NCBI RefSeq assembly: GCF_902686445.1
Contig: NC_062217.1
Coordinates: 171,611,098-171,675,097, forward strand
From: Sciurus carolinensis
Lineage: Eukaryota; Chordata; Mammalia; Rodentia; Sciuridae
Reading direction: 5' to 3'
Length of the DNA: 64,000 nt
Part shown: positions 12,389-24,788 of the stretch, one piece after another
Layout: each line of letters begins with the position of its first letter
Position numbering within the stretch: position 1 is the first letter of the stretch
Notes under the pieces: model-generated
Told to the model about the DNA's origin: nothing
Seen by the model: the letters and a program-made list of their open reading frames with translations, nothing else
Databases searched by the model: none
Program-made: the position numbers and the translations under genes

Positions 12389-15300
12389 ATAAGTAACTCT
12401 GAGACCCTCCAGGAAGTCCAGGTCCCTGGGGCCTCGTCCGGTACCTGTTCAAAACATGGGTCCTCACGGGACCCTTCCTTCCCCTGTGGCTGTTCCAACT
12501 TTTTAGTAGTTAAAAGGGAAAATGGCATTGAGCAGGCCTTAATATAGGACTTTGCACTGATGTACATGAATGGTGTTCTTTATGACTATCTTCCTGTCTC
12601 AGAAGCCTGCCCTCACAGAGCCCTGGATTTAGAGGGGATTCTCAAAACTTCTGTTTTTTTACCACTGTGTGACCTGAATTTGGGAGAACTGGGCCTGGGT
12701 CACCAAGAAGGCAACCCTTTCTCATTGAAAAGGAACCTGAATAACAGGGAGCTGTCCCCATGATGGCAGGGTAGGAACTGAGGGAGACTGTGGATCACGG
12801 GGTTCAAAGCTTTTCCTATAAGCCACGGGACCCCTGGGGCTGACCTATATTTAGGATTTCTCCTTTCAAGTCAGGGTCTCACGTTTGCCCTGACTCAGTA
12901 CAGCTACAAAGCTTCCTGTCTACTATGGTCATGTTATGGGCCTAGCAAGGCCAGGTCCCTGTGACCCCACCATAGCCTGTGGGTAGCACACAGCAGAGGC
13001 TGGAGAGACCCAACCCATAGAAGAGACTGCTCCACTCTGGGTGGTGGTGGATCCTGAACTTGTGCACCAAGTCCTCAACAGCTTCTCTCAATACCCAGCA
13101 TCATGTCCTGAACCAGTTTCTCCTTAGGACTGAAATGTTTGGGGTGTTCAATCTTGGAAGCAAACAGAGCTGTGTCTACCCAAGGTGCTGCTGGGCCACG
13201 TGCACTGATGACCTGCAGCCAGTTGGTCTACAGCTCCTCTGCCCAGGATTTCTATAGCTGCTGTTGGGAATTACCACTGTTCTAAGAATTGACTGGTTTC
13301 TCAAAATCCTCTGCTGTACTTATCCTATCCTTAGCCCTCCATGACTATAGTAGTTACTTATTTAGGTAGCCTGTGTGACCCTAACCTTTCTGAGAAGACA
13401 TAAGAATAATGCTGAGAAGTCTGCAAGAAGCAGGTAATTCTTGGCATTCACATAAGCCCAAGTGATCAAATGCGAAACGATGTTAGCGAGTCATGCAAAC
13501 CCCTTGCAAGGGACTACAAGGCATAGTTGTGGATACTTTGTGCCCATCTCCTTGCTCACAGATTGTGTCCTGATGAAGTGCTCTTGAATGACTGTCCTTT
13601 CTCCCCAGCCATTTGTCCTGGTTAGAGGTAAGGGTTTGTGGGCATAGTCTTTAGCAGCTACTCCTCCTGCCTGACAGAAGACACGTTGAAGCTCATGGAG
13701 TTAAGTGACCTGCCTAGGATGAGAACTTCCTCTGTTGAGGCCTTGCAGAAATCTACACAAGCAAATGAGATTAAAGAAAGAGTCTCTTATGAAAAATTAT
13801 CTGGAAGCTACTGAAATTGGTCATGGCTGGTGGCACAGAAATTCCTCCAGAGTAAGAACTACTGGGAAGAGCTCGCCTGACACACTCAATAGTGACGAGG
13901 AGTCCTATTAAAAAGATTATACATTCAATATTTTCCAAGAAACCTAAGTGGCTGAGGGCCACTGGCCAGATTCGGAGAGCTTTGGGCTTCCCCAGCGGTC
14001 CCGACACTGTGCATAAGAGACACTATGGCTCCCTAGGGCCCAGGGCAAGACTGGAGCATGGGTTGAAATCTGGGGGCAAGGCTTGTCCCCAAACAAGCCT
14101 CGGAGACAAACCAAGGTGCCTGGCCTCTCCAGGATTATTCGGATTGGGCTTTGTTGGGGGTGGTGGGTGGGAGAGCAGTTGACTCCACCCAGCTTCTAGC
14201 ACTGTCCACAGTTAATGGCTTGTAGGTTTTAGAATGTTTTCCAAGGGAAATTGTAGGTATTTTAACTTGGTCATTCAATCCTTTTCATGTTGCCAGTGAC
14301 TATATAATAATCTATATGAAGTGACAGCATTTTTCTGGTTTCTATCTTGAGATGCAACTCAGACATCCATTTCCCAGCTTAGATCAAATGCATAAGGTGA
14401 GTGAATTCCACTTTCTCAAGTGACCTCTAGGGTTGCCCTCCAGGGATCGGTTATGCTTGGAGGAGCAGGGTGGTAAACTCTCAGATTTGGGATCTGCTGG
14501 AGGTTGGCTGTGGCTGCACCAAGCAAGTGGGCAGATGCTCCCTTCCCCAAGAGCAGTTCCCAGGATGCTGTGTGACCCCAGCCCGGAAGGGGATGAAGAA
14601 AAAGCTTGCCTGTCTCTGCCCTCCTCAGAAGCTGCTGTTCTCCGATATTCTCATGTGGACAAGGTGGATGCTTGAGATGTAGCCAAATTGGGCACTGAGT
14701 AGGAGGGCTGCCATGATGGTGACCTTGGCCTTTGAAACCACTGGGTTAATGACCCTCGTTATCCAGAGGACTCCGAGGGAGGTGGGAGTGGGGTTCTTGG
14801 AGCAGATGTGGGGTCCACCGTAGTGTGAACCTGCCCGCCTACTGTGAGTGTGTCTGATGGGCCATGGGCTGGACTGGGACTGATGTTAAAGCAAGACAGT
14901 CCTTTGCCTCGACTTAGGTGCCTGGATCCTCAGATGACTTGGAGCCAGGCACCACTGTGCCATGGCTCAGAGTGAAGGCTTCTCCCATTAAGGGAGCACT
15001 CTCAGTGTGGCCAGTGTGACTGAGGACCTGAATCTTCAGTTGTGACTGACTAATGTGACTCTGAGTTTCATTAGCCACATGTATTGGTGGCATCCAGGTT
15101 GGAGGGGGGAGACTGTGAGCCCAGTGTGTGTGAGGTGGACTCCTCACGCTGGGTTCAAGTGTGGGCCTCTGAATGTGTCTCCAACATCACTGGCCAACAA
15201 GACCAGCTGTCATGTGTTGGTGGATGCCCACCTATCAGAGGGCATCTGCCCCTGGGCAGATCCCCTGAGAAGGTCATCCATCCAATCCTCTCCCTACCAC

Positions 15301-17161
15301 AGGACTGGCAGTCAGCTCCTCCAGTTCCAGGTGAGGAGAAGAGGTACCACCTGTGCCAAGTCATTAGGGCCAGAATTCCCAACAAAACCATCTCGCTGGG
15401 CAGAAAGTGTCCTAGAGGAGCCAGAGGATGCTTTTGAATGCCATGGTCCACACTGTCCTAATAGTGTCAGGAAGAACCTGGTTTCCCTTGGGGGGTGTGT
15501 GGGTGTGCAGCAGTCACAGGGCTCCCGGGCACATATCCTGTGAGCATGCACAGCAGCATACACATTTGGTTTTACGCCATTTGGTGAGTTATTTCCCACC
15601 TGCCTGTGCTGGTATCCTTCTAGTTTATTATCCAGCTCCAGCCACTACCAGCTACGTCAGAGTCAGTTTTGGAGTCATGTCTGTGGGCTTTGAGTTTTCC
15701 CGGGGGAACGGGATCTATTGATCAGTGGACCTTGATATTAGCCTCCCCGCCCCCTTGTTGTTCGGGATATGTAGAGACTCAAGTCTCGATGACTGAAGAG
15801 ATGGAAATGGAGATGCGAACTCAGCATTGACAAAGGCGTTCGGAAAATTCCATCGTGCTAGATTACCTCCTAATCTCCTGCTAGATTACATTTGGCTGGC
15901 CATTCTTATTGCTAACGGCAACAACCGCAGCTTCCTGGTTTAACTCGGAGGGGGTGGCATTAAGCATTCACTCCTTTTGTAGATAGGCCCCTGCCCTCAG
16001 CCAGAGCAGACAGAAGCCAAAGCAGGATGTGCACCGGTGCCTCGCCCCTGGAGCAACACTGTGCAACACTGCGTCCTCATCTCCTGCTTGGATTATAGAG
16101 GCTGTTTCCTCTCCCTTGCTTGCGATCCTATCGGTGCCTGGGTGGCATGCTGCCCTGCCTGGCCTTCCTTTTTCCTGGAGGCTGCCAGCTCTCTCACACC
16201 ACAACGGGAGGGTGCAGAGCGCGTCAGGCAGCAGAGCCCTGCCTCAGTCCCAGCCTCAGAGCACTGGCCGGAGCAAAGCTAGGCATCGCTGAGGGCGTGG
16301 GAGGAGCAGGGGTGGCAGTTCAGACAAAGGCTGGCGAGCCGTGGACACTGTCTGGAGCAGCCTGGAACCTGAGGCCACTGCTGAGGGTGTCAACCTAACA
16401 CCTTCCTGGCTCACTGGGAGCTTCCTAGCCGAGAGCTCAACAATAGGGTCTGTCTTTAGATCATTTGTTTCTAAAGGTGCTGCTGCCCAATTTCAGCTTC
16501 CAAAGAGCTTCACATCCCGTAGGCCCTTACAGGTGCTAGACAGTGTTGGCTGCGAACCTGGCCCAACTGGACACACAGGGCCATGCGTGGGGATGGGCAC
16601 CTGTCTCCTAATCATATCCAAATAGCACCTGTTGGAGGAGGGGCACTACTTCTGTGTGTTCCAGGCAAAGAAAGAAAAGCATATTGTCTATCATATAAGA
16701 CCTTATGCTGCTCTGAATATCAGTGTCATGCCAATTATTTATTATGAGCTTATAAGTCCGCCTTTACTTTTCCCAATACCGTCTGAACTTGTTTTCTCTT
16801 TCATAATATGATTCCTAAGAGGCAGATAGATTCTTATTCTGATAGTTTGGATGGCATACGTATTACACATTCTCAAGATCATAAACTTTTAGTCCTAGTA
16901 GATTAAAAGGAAAGATGCATCAGTTCATTCAAAATACAGGTTCAGACTGAGTTCAAGGCCAGCTAGTGAGTGTATACCAGGAAGGGGACAGTGCCCTGAG
17001 GCCTGGCCCTGAGCAGTGGGTAAACCCTTAGGACTTGGGGCATTGGGACTCCACCCTGCTCACAGAAATGCTGGCTGTGGTCCCCTTAAGGGTTTGGGCT
17101 TGGGGGCTGCAGATGGGCGGGTGATGGGCCTGCAGAGTGCATAAGAGGTAAGCATACATAC
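12389..17161 (-). other. INSYN2A: INSYN2A downstream intron, no exon recognised
   Basis: I looked here for the missing C-terminal exon of INSYN2A and found none. A weak MIR-like core sits near 13675-13730. A block at 15820-15950 contains repeated CTAGATTAC/TAATC motifs. Composition varies, with G-rich segments near 14140-14170 and 14760-14800. No confident repeat covers most of it. Confidence 0.5.
17156..17161 (-). other. INSYN2A: 5' splice donor ending the INSYN2A coding exon
   Basis: The minus strand reads GAAGG|GTATGT, with GT at 17161-17160. The conserved protein ends at ...EKGEAHREG exactly here, and the open frame beyond (YVCLPLM and on, to a stop near 17086) has no resemblance to the known C-terminus. 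The junction splits a glycine codon after its second base (phase 2). Confidence 0.85.
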
Positions 17162-18321
17162 CCTTCCCGATGGGCTTCTCCTTTCTCCAGCTCCTGAATG
17201 ACCCCCAGGAGCACCTTGATGGTCTCCTGGCTGGAACTGATCAAGTTCTCCATCATCTGAAGCTGTGCCTTGAGGTCCACCACTTCTGTGTGAGGCACGA
17301 TTTGTTGGCATTCTTCACCCCCCGCCTCCGCTGTGGGACTGGGCTGGGTCTGTAGGGGCTGTTCGCTACATTCTGGGGACAGGCACTGCACCGGGGCTGA
17401 GCAGGCCAGAGCAGAGCCCGGGGGCGCCTGCAGCCCATTGAGATGCGTGGCTCTCCTCTGCTCCTCATCGGCGGGGCAGAGGGACCACTGGCTGGCAGCA
17501 GCAGAGTTTGACAAGCCAGGCTCAGCGGCCCTGGCACTGATGGCAGGCGCATACACAGTGGCGACCTCTGTTTTAAACACCCTCCCCTGGGTGGGCAGAG
17601 CGGGCTCCTCCGAGTCTGGGGTCCCCCCGTCAGGCTTTGGTCGCCCCTGCAGCTGGTGAGCAGGCTCTTGGGAGGGAGGCCGGGAGGAGTTCTCCAGAGG
17701 ACCCTCTGGATGGCCGAGCACACCGGGGTCTCTGCAGGGCTCTGTGCAGTTGGCCCCGGGAGGCTGGTCCACAGCATTCACGTGCTCGTGAGAGTGGAAA
17801 ACCAGGGCCGTGGTCTTGTGGATCCGCCCTGCGCCGCATGGCCGCGCCTCTCCCATGGGGCCAGCCTCGCTCTTCTCCTTGGTGTCTGCTAGAAACCCAT
17901 CGTTTTGGCTCTTGAAGGGATCTGCAGCTGGGAGGCTTTTGAGGTTCCCTTTCTTGCGGTCCAGAGGGAATGTCTGGTAACACTTTCTGAGGTCCGGCGA
18001 GGTCTGCACGCCTGTGCTCTTGGTGACGTTGGGGATGGAGCGGCGCGCGGGCACCGTCATGTATTTGCGATAAGCTGCTCTGCAGGACACCGGCTTGGCC
18101 TCCCGCTTCTCTCCTGGCTGTCCGGAGGAGAGCTGCGTGTCCCTCTGCTCACTCTGGGCCTCGCAGATATCCTTAAAGCGCACCTGCAGGGCTTTGTTCC
18201 GTTTTTTAACCTGCCGGTTGGGATCCAGGGCGTATTTCATCTCCAGGGCCAGGCAGGCGGCCGGCTCCACTTCGCTCTCGGGCGTTGCGAGTTGGCATTT
18301 GCCGGATTCCTTACTGACCAT
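17162..18321 (-). CDS. INSYN2A: INSYN2A (FAM196A) inhibitory synaptic factor 2A, main coding exon (partial CDS)
   Basis: The minus-strand translation matches INSYN2A (FAM196A) as I remember it: it opens MVSKESGKC, then carries a basic block with KKRNKALQVRFKDICEAQ (about residues 39-56), a conserved YRKYMTVPARRSIPNVTKS block (84-102), STGVQTSPDL (102-111), and a predicted coiled coil near the exon end (VVDLKAQLQMMENLISSS onward, about 347-380). The start is the ATG at 18321, five bases inside the exon, with A at -3 and G at +4. The exon encodes 386 full codons plus two bases of a split glycine codon; the human protein is about 480 residues as I recall, so a C-terminal portion lies in later exons. 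The paralogue INSYN2B has a different N-terminus. Family knowledge: a gephyrin-associated, probably scaffolding protein of inhibitory postsynapses. The reading frame is intact, with no frameshift or stop. Confidence 0.96.
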
Positions 18322-18345
18322 GGTTCCTGCATTCAGAGACAGCAA
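18322..18345 (-). other. INSYN2A: 3' splice acceptor and 5-nt 5' UTR start of the INSYN2A coding exon
   Basis: Read on the minus strand, a pyrimidine-rich stretch (CTCTGTTGCTGTCTCTGAAT) is followed by GCAG with AG at 18328-18327, so the exon starts at 18326 with GAACC before the ATG. An in-frame ATG at 18357 lies upstream of this AG and is therefore intronic, adding 12 spurious residues if used. The acceptor was placed by consensus and by agreement with the known protein start. Confidence 0.85.
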
Positions 18346-19045
18346 CAGAGGTGTCACTGGATCAGAAAGACACAGGCAAACACCGGCAGCTCGGACTTCT
18401 AGCCAAAATTACAACTGCCGGCTCCCTAATTATTTTTAAACAGGTGAGGTCGGCCTTTCTGCTAAGGAAAATCCGGCAGGGAGTTGCTGGCAGCACAGCG
18501 TGAACGCTTCTCGATGTTACAGCCTGCTTGCTTTTCCACGTGGGACACGCTCGGCTTTCTTTTGATAGTAAAGCATGTCTCCCCCTTGGACAAACCTGCT
18601 GCACTCCCTTCGTCGGGAAGCCCGGGGTGCTGCCTCGCCTGCTCTGCAGATTCCCCTTCACACGCGGGTCTCCACTTGTGGGCAGATGGCTCACCAAACG
18701 CAACTTCTTGGGTTTTTACTCTCTTTTGAAAACCACATGATTAATATGTTGCTGGAATGCAAGAGAACTGCTGTTTTAAGGGCTGACTGGGATTCTGGAT
18801 CCCAAGCAGACAGATACGTGAGGAGGGCCTGCGGCAAGGAACTGAAATTAATAGATCTGGTTGGCCGTGGCGCATCCCATGGGGGGCTGGCCACACGCCT
18901 GCCTGGCACTGTCATCAAGGACACATGGTATGTGTGGGGTTGTTTCTTGTGGGTTAAACCAGGCTTAAAAGGCTCTTGGGTTTCCCTGCATCGACTAAGA
19001 GAGCAATAGCAACTCTTTTCTTTGATCCCACAGAGAGTGGTATTT

Positions 19046-19290
19046 AAAAATACTTCTAAAAAAAATTAAAGAAATTATTCATTCTAGAATCAAGTTTTGT
19101 GTTTTTATCACAGCCTCTGAAAGTGAAAACAATGGTAGTTGTTTTAGCCCCTAAATCCTGAAAGAAAATAAAATCATGAGGCTTTATGTTAATCATGCAA
19201 ATTCATCCTGGGCTGAATTATTAAATGCAGCTAAAAAGATGCAGGTGGCCGATGAGTCCTCTTGGGAAACACCAGTGGGTGAAATGCCCT
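19046..19290. promoter_or_regulatory. Candidate regulatory element with POU octamer
   Basis: An AT-rich, repeat-free block lies 0.7-1.0 kb upstream (in gene sense) of the INSYN2A coding exon. It contains a perfect octamer ATGCAAAT at 19195-19202, directly preceded by a TTAATC homeodomain site and followed by GAATTATTAAATGCAGC. This clustering resembles neural enhancers; function is inference only. Confidence 0.35.
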
Positions 19291-19649
19291 CACTATTAGG
19301 CAGATTTACAGCTGCTTATTGTACCTGGAATAAGTTTCCTGAGGGCTGAACTTAAAGCAAGAAAATCCAGTTAAATATGTTGTTTGGGGCCTAGGTTTTA
19401 CTTTTCCACTATCTCAAGACGAGGACAGTGAAGCTCTCAGGCCAACAAGGGCGTCCTGTGCAGGGTCCTAGTGACTGAGGCCAAGTGTCCAGAGGAGCAA
19501 GGTTGTGAACACTAGCCAGCATGCTGCACTGCACTGCTGAGTGTCAGCAGACCTTGGACCCTGTCCTGGGGCCTGTGAACCCAGCCCAGAGACTTGTAGC
19601 CAGAATCTGTGGGTCAGAACCTCCACTCATCTATGTATGGAAGTCTGTG

Positions 19650-19785
19650 TCCCTGAAGGTCAATGCACCATTCCCATTTCAAGGAGGAAATGAGGGTTTT
19701 GAGAGCATAAGTTGCTTATTCTGCATCACCCAGCAAGGAGGAAGCACAGCTCGGAACAAAGTCCTGATCCACCAGACGCACCTCC
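19650..19785 (+). repeat. MIR SINE remnant
   Basis: CCCATTTCAAGGAGGAAATG, then GAGAGCATAAGTTGCTTATT, CATCACCCAGCAAGGAGG and CTCGGAACAAAGTCCTG match the MIR core order (gaggaaactgagg, taagtaacttgcc, gtcacacagctag, gaaccc). Confidence 0.6.
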
Positions 19786-19949
19786 ACTATTTCTAACAGA
19801 CCCAGGTGTCCAATGTAGGAGGCCCAATGCCTCCCCTTGTCCTTTCTCAGCATCACAGGCCAGTAAAGGGGAAGAAGAGAGCCCCTGTCTCAGGGTGTGT
19901 TACACCTGGCTGTCTCTGCAGAAGGGTCTTCTGTGACCTTTGCATCTTG

Positions 19950-20012
19950 GGCTAGCATGCTCTTGGCACCTTACAGATGCCCACCAGATGCTTATTGAAT
20001 GAAGGACTCAGA
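19950..20012 (+). repeat. L2/MIR3-like 3' end
   Basis: GCTCTTGGCACCTTACAGAT followed by GATGCTTATTGAATGAAGGA resembles the common L2 tail (GCCTGGCACATAGTAGGTGC, TTGAATGAATGA). Confidence 0.45.
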
Positions 20013-20104
20013 AAATCAAATTCTGCATACATTATGCACCAACTAACTGGTAATCGTGTTTGAGGTACCAGAAAGTAGTCTCTGCAGCATTTGATTTAGC
20101 TCAG

Positions 20105-20320
20105 GCCAGGGTTCTGGGTCGCTCACCGCTGGTGTTTCGGGCTGGGCAGCTGGTTGTTGGGAGCACTCTCCAGCCCAGGGCAGTGTTGCCCAACAGCATC
20201 CCTGACTCCTACCCACTGCATGGAAGCAGCGTGCCTTCCTCCTGGTGCGACAGCTAGAAATGTCTCTAGACGTTGCCAAATAAGCCCTGCGGGGAGAAAC
20301 CACCCCAGCTGAGACCACAG
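20105..20320 (-). mobile_element. MER20 hAT-Charlie DNA transposon (antisense)
   Basis: The segment runs from GCCAGGGTTCTGGGTCG through CAACAGCATCCCTGACTCCT, ACCCACTGCATGGAAGCAGC, GAAATGTCTCTAGACGTTGC and CAAATAAGCCCTGCGGGGAG to AGCTGAGACCAC, the reverse-complement MER20 order over nearly its full length of about 220 bp. MER20 copies are established as donors of hormone-responsive regulatory elements in placental mammals; nothing here shows activity. Confidence 0.85.
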
Positions 20321-22317
20321 CCATTTCAGCTCTGAATGCCTCAGGCTCCGTTCCATCATCCCCCACCCCATGTCCTGAAAGGCAAGGCTTATAGAGAAAG
20401 TGAAAAGTGGGTGCTTTACCAGATGCTGGGGGTATTAGGAGACCTCTGTAATTTGAAACTCCACCAACTGGGCAGTTGTAGAGAGCAGGCAAAATAAAGG
20501 AATGGTCCAGAGGTCCATCAATCACCCAGTTCCATTCTTGCAGAGGCCTAGATTATGCATGGTGGGTGGGGCAGGGAAGGCCTGCTAGGGGGAGATAATA
20601 AATAATCTTTTAGAGACACTTATCCCCACAGGTTAAAAAGATGCACACAAAAGAACCTGGTGTGGGGCTGGTGGGGGTGCAAAAGAAGAAAATGAACTCC
20701 CACGCTCAGTCTCATCTCCTGTTCATCCGTTAACTGCCCTTGCCGTCCAGGTGTGTCAGGACGGATTGTGCCATCATTCTGCAGAAGACCTTCATACTAG
20801 GGAAAATTCGAAAGAGAGAGCATTTTTACAAGAAGCAATTTACTAGTCATTTTTCAGCTTTTTCCCTGCCACTACTGAAAAATGTGTGTCTGAATAAGTT
20901 TGTCCTACCCTGCTATTCATCATCACCGTTTGCCAGGAACTGCAATGAAAGAATGTTCTTACATCACCCTGCCGGCTTGGAAAGATCTTCCGCGTGTTGG
21001 ACCCAACCATCAAACTCATAAAAAAAATCAGAGAAATTAACTGCTGGTGGCAAAACAATAATAATAATAATAAAAACATTCTACGCTCGTCTCTGCTTTG
21101 CAGAGTTGCTAAGTACATAGACATCGTTTCCATATGAGTAAAAATGATGGTAATGCCTAGGACTGTTGGTCAGCCTAGTTGGTTGGGAACAGTAACTGAG
21201 TCGTGCTGATTCCTGAGACAGGCAGGGTAGCTAAAGACTTGTGCAGTTGATCATTTTGGCTGCAGACAGTCTATGGATCCCTTTTGATGGCTGGATGACA
21301 TTTTCTCAAGCTTTCAGATGGAATTTTCCTGGACTTTAGGAATTCCTAAGGTGGACACATCTTTGTGGGCTCCTCCTTTACAGTGTACTGGGGACTCAGA
21401 CTTATTGTGATTATATTAAGATAATGATTTTGCCCTGAAAGTGAATGGTGACCCCACAGAAGGCTGTGCCGGGGACCAGGGGAACCCTTTATTCATTGTT
21501 CCCTCATGCACCCCACCAGCAAGTGAAAAGAACAGGCTACAGCGTCAAGCTCATGGGCTGCACAGATGCTGTGTACTTCTGTATCCTCAAGAAATGCCAG
21601 CACTGCCCTGCACGCCTCACTCTGTTTTCTCCCGTGACCCCCAACAGCCTCGTGGGGACTGTTATTCTCCCGCTCTAGACTGAGGCATGCGATTTTCCTT
21701 TGTAACTTTCCTGCAGCCACGTGGATAGCAGACTGCACGCCCAGTCCCTGGGAAGTCCACACGCCGAACCACTACCCTGAAGCAGGGAGTCTGTCACCTG
21801 AAGCCACCTGTGGTCAACTTCAAAGCGCATCAAAAGCGGAAGCTCCTCAATTTCCCTGGCCTGTTCCTAGGATGCACCTGTGAGCGACTTAGGCGAGGTG
21901 ACCCAGGAACATACCTGGCCCAGAGCACTGACTGAGGGAGAGTTGCCCTGAAGTTTGGAGACAGCATGAAGGCGCTTGGAACACCGGCTTGCCTTGGCAG
22001 GGTCACCCCTAAAGCCCTCTGGTCCTTGGAGTTAATCTCTTTATAGCAGGAGGATTCAGAGTTATTTTTCCTAAGGAAATGGAGGTTCAGAATTCACTGG
22101 ACTGTGCGTCCTGAGGTGATCGTAGCTAGTCATGGCAGAGCCTGTCAGTCTCAGGGAGTGCTGGATGGTGGGAGCTGTTGAGAATATAAATGTCTTAATT
22201 ACTCTCAGATTAAATTTCATAATCAAATGTGAGCTGTAAATATATAAACCCTGTATTTTTAGATTAGTGATGGAGAGTCATCTCTGCGTGCTGCTTAAAT
22301 TCATAGCTTATATAAAA
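20321..22317. other. Non-coding stretch
   Basis: No gene recognised. A short (AAT)n run lies near 21057-21071. An AT-rich, TAAT-containing segment at about 22170-22320 looks unlike its GC-richer neighbours. Confidence 0.5.
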
Positions 22318-22500
22318 ATGTTCATCCCAACTTAAAGGAGTGAAAAATGGAAGCAACTAAATGCCTAACAATAGGTAAACAGTTAAGTAAATTATGGCAT
22401 ACATTCACTCTGCGCAGCCATTAAAATGATAATTATAGAGATTATTAAGTGTCATAGAAAACCACTAATGCTTAGGTGCAAGAAAACAGTCTACCAACTT
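22318..22500 (+). mobile_element. Old L1 3' end remnant
   Basis: CTAAATGCCTAACAATAGG, AAGTAAATTATGGCATACAT, GCAGCCATTAAAATGATAAT and AACAGTCTACCAACTTTTA follow the 3' UTR order of old mammalian L1 elements (aatgtccaacaatagg, aattatggtacatcca, gcagccattaaaaa). Confidence 0.8.
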
Positions 22501-24748
22501 TTACCAGAAAAAAAAAGAACATTGTGGCGATATTAAGATTTGCATTTGGAGAGACATATCTGTCCACATTTTCCTACTTTGGGGGTGCAGAGGGAGGCTC
22601 AGTGTGTCACCTTCTTTTGCCAATTCACGTTCGGGGCAGGGGCAGGGTTCACTTTGAAGCAGGCCTCTCAAGCCCGAGCACTCAGTCAGAAGGAGAAAAG
22701 CCCAGAAATGACTAGATTTGAGTGTAAGCCGTCTCCAAAGGTTATCTTTCACTGTTCTGAGGAAGCCCTGAATAAGGAAAGAAAATGATTCTTAAAATAG
22801 TGTGTGCACACACACGTGCGTACCTATGTCATATACATGCAGGTGACTGAGCAAGCATTTAGCAGAAGGTACCTTGGTTTTCAAGAAAAATGACTCAAGG
22901 AGTAAATCTGCGATTGATTTTAGTGCAAAATAGAACGGGCTTGACCTGTCATCTGCACTTGTGTCTGCAGGAGTTGGTGGGGTTTCGTCAGTAGACAGGG
23001 AGGCCCTCCCTGGGAAGCTATCCTTTTCCCATGTCCGCACTGACTCACAGCATTCCAGTCTGGTTCTGGGATGTGACGCACGTGTCCTGACACAGTCCAC
23101 TCACAGGCAAGGCAGACCAGGAGGAAGCCCAGGGTCCCTGATACAGCCCCAAAGATAGGCAAGCAGTCTGATGAGTGTGAACAGGAGCTGTGTGAAATCA
23201 CTGGTTTTCCAAGTGGCTTTCCCACTATTGAGACACCTTCCAGCTGGAATTAAAGATTAGCTGGCCAGCATTTTGTTCCATATGCTGAGGGCATGCCTGA
23301 ACATCAGGCTCCTGAGAGCGGCCAGTGGGGGAGCTCGGGTGTGCTGTTCTTGCACGCAGCTTCCCAGGGTGGAAGGTCTCACTCGCTCAGTGAACTTGTT
23401 TGTGCTGTGACATAGAGACCTGTTTTCTAGGCACCCGTGGACTCTTTAGAAATGGAAGTTGCCTTTCCTTGAGGCAAAGCTACCTGCTCTAGGTCTGGAC
23501 TCTGCCTTAGTTAGATTCATTATCCAGTTTAATTTCCTTTAGTACACTCAAATGATATTTTGCAGACATTTGTTCTCTCTTCAGAGGGCACTAATTAAGA
23601 CGACTGAGAAAGGGTAACTGAACGAATTCAGCCCTTTCTGAGCCCCAGCAGAGAGGGACTGCTCTGGTTGCAAATCTAAGGCCATCAGAGGAAACCTGTG
23701 GAAGTTGTGCCTTGTTCTCCGGATGTGTGGAATGCTGGGGTGAAACCTTGGTCGCTTAGAACCGATGACCACCCAGTCTGAGGTTGGGAAGAGGGACAAC
23801 CTGGAGCTCAAAGCAGGTTTTCAGGGAGAAGAGAAACCATCTTAGGTGCTGCCACGGTTCCTTCTTATCTCTGATTTAAGAACACACATTTAACCAACAA
23901 AACCCCAGCATCAGTTATGTGGGCCACATATGAAGACCTGTATGGCCACAGAGGGGTCACTGGCCTGCTCCTGAGAGCGGATCCAATCCATGTAGCAGAG
24001 ATGCTTTGGATTTGGATGGAGGGTGTAGAAGGACCAGAAAATGGCTGTCTTCCATGAACCAGACTTCCCTCTTCATTTCTGCTTCACTGTTTACCTAGTT
24101 CTTAGAGCTCTAGCTTATACTGACGTTAACCTTTGCTCATCTGCTGTCCAAACGGAATCTAAATTACTGGAAATGAATTAGCAAAATTTTATGATGTTGG
24201 TGAAAAGCCACTGGAAAAAAAAATGCCTTCTCCAAATGAGACATGACATCAAGTGTAAAAAATTAACCTTATCTGCAGCAGTTAGCTTTGCTAATAATGT
24301 CCAAAAAGAGTTCAGTAAATCTGATTCCAACAAGCATCCAAGTCATCCATAAGAATACAATAGGAACTGAGTTCCCATCTCCTCTGGCCTCCCCATGAGC
24401 ATGACAATCACAGAGACTGAGATACAGGACTGTAGTTCTAAGTGAGCCAAGGGGCACACTTAGATTATCATCATAAGTGCCCTGTTTACCTCCACTGCCT
24501 GGGAGGTCCCAAGTAATTAAGCAACAATCTGATGGTCATTTGGGGCCCAGAAGAGGTTTGAGTGAGCAGGAGTTGAGAGGACACAAAGAGGTGGCCTCTC
24601 CTCCTTAGACTGTGTGGAACTCTCACTCCCATGAAAACAGGCAGGTATGTGCTGCAGTGGGCGCAGGGAGCCCTTTGCCCTATTGACTGGCTGTGCTGAA
24701 TCCACACACACACACTTATACACGCTCATGTATGTACATATGCCTATT

Positions 24749-24751
<3 letters not shown>
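22501..24751. other. Non-coding stretch
   Basis: No exon or repeat confidently assigned, apart from a short A run at 22507-22515, an imperfect CA segment near 22805-22816 and a (CA)5-type run at 24705-24715. Confidence 0.5.

Positions 24752-24785
<34 letters not shown>
24752..24785. repeat. (CA)n microsatellite
   Basis: About 17 CA units following a TATGTACATATG-like AT-rich stretch. Confidence 0.97.

Positions 24786-24788
<3 letters not shown>

Noticed and set aside
17253..18439. Alternate-frame and opposite-strand open frames overlapping the INSYN2A exon
   Set aside because: Shadows of the real GC-rich coding frame; only the frame starting at 18321 matches a known protein.
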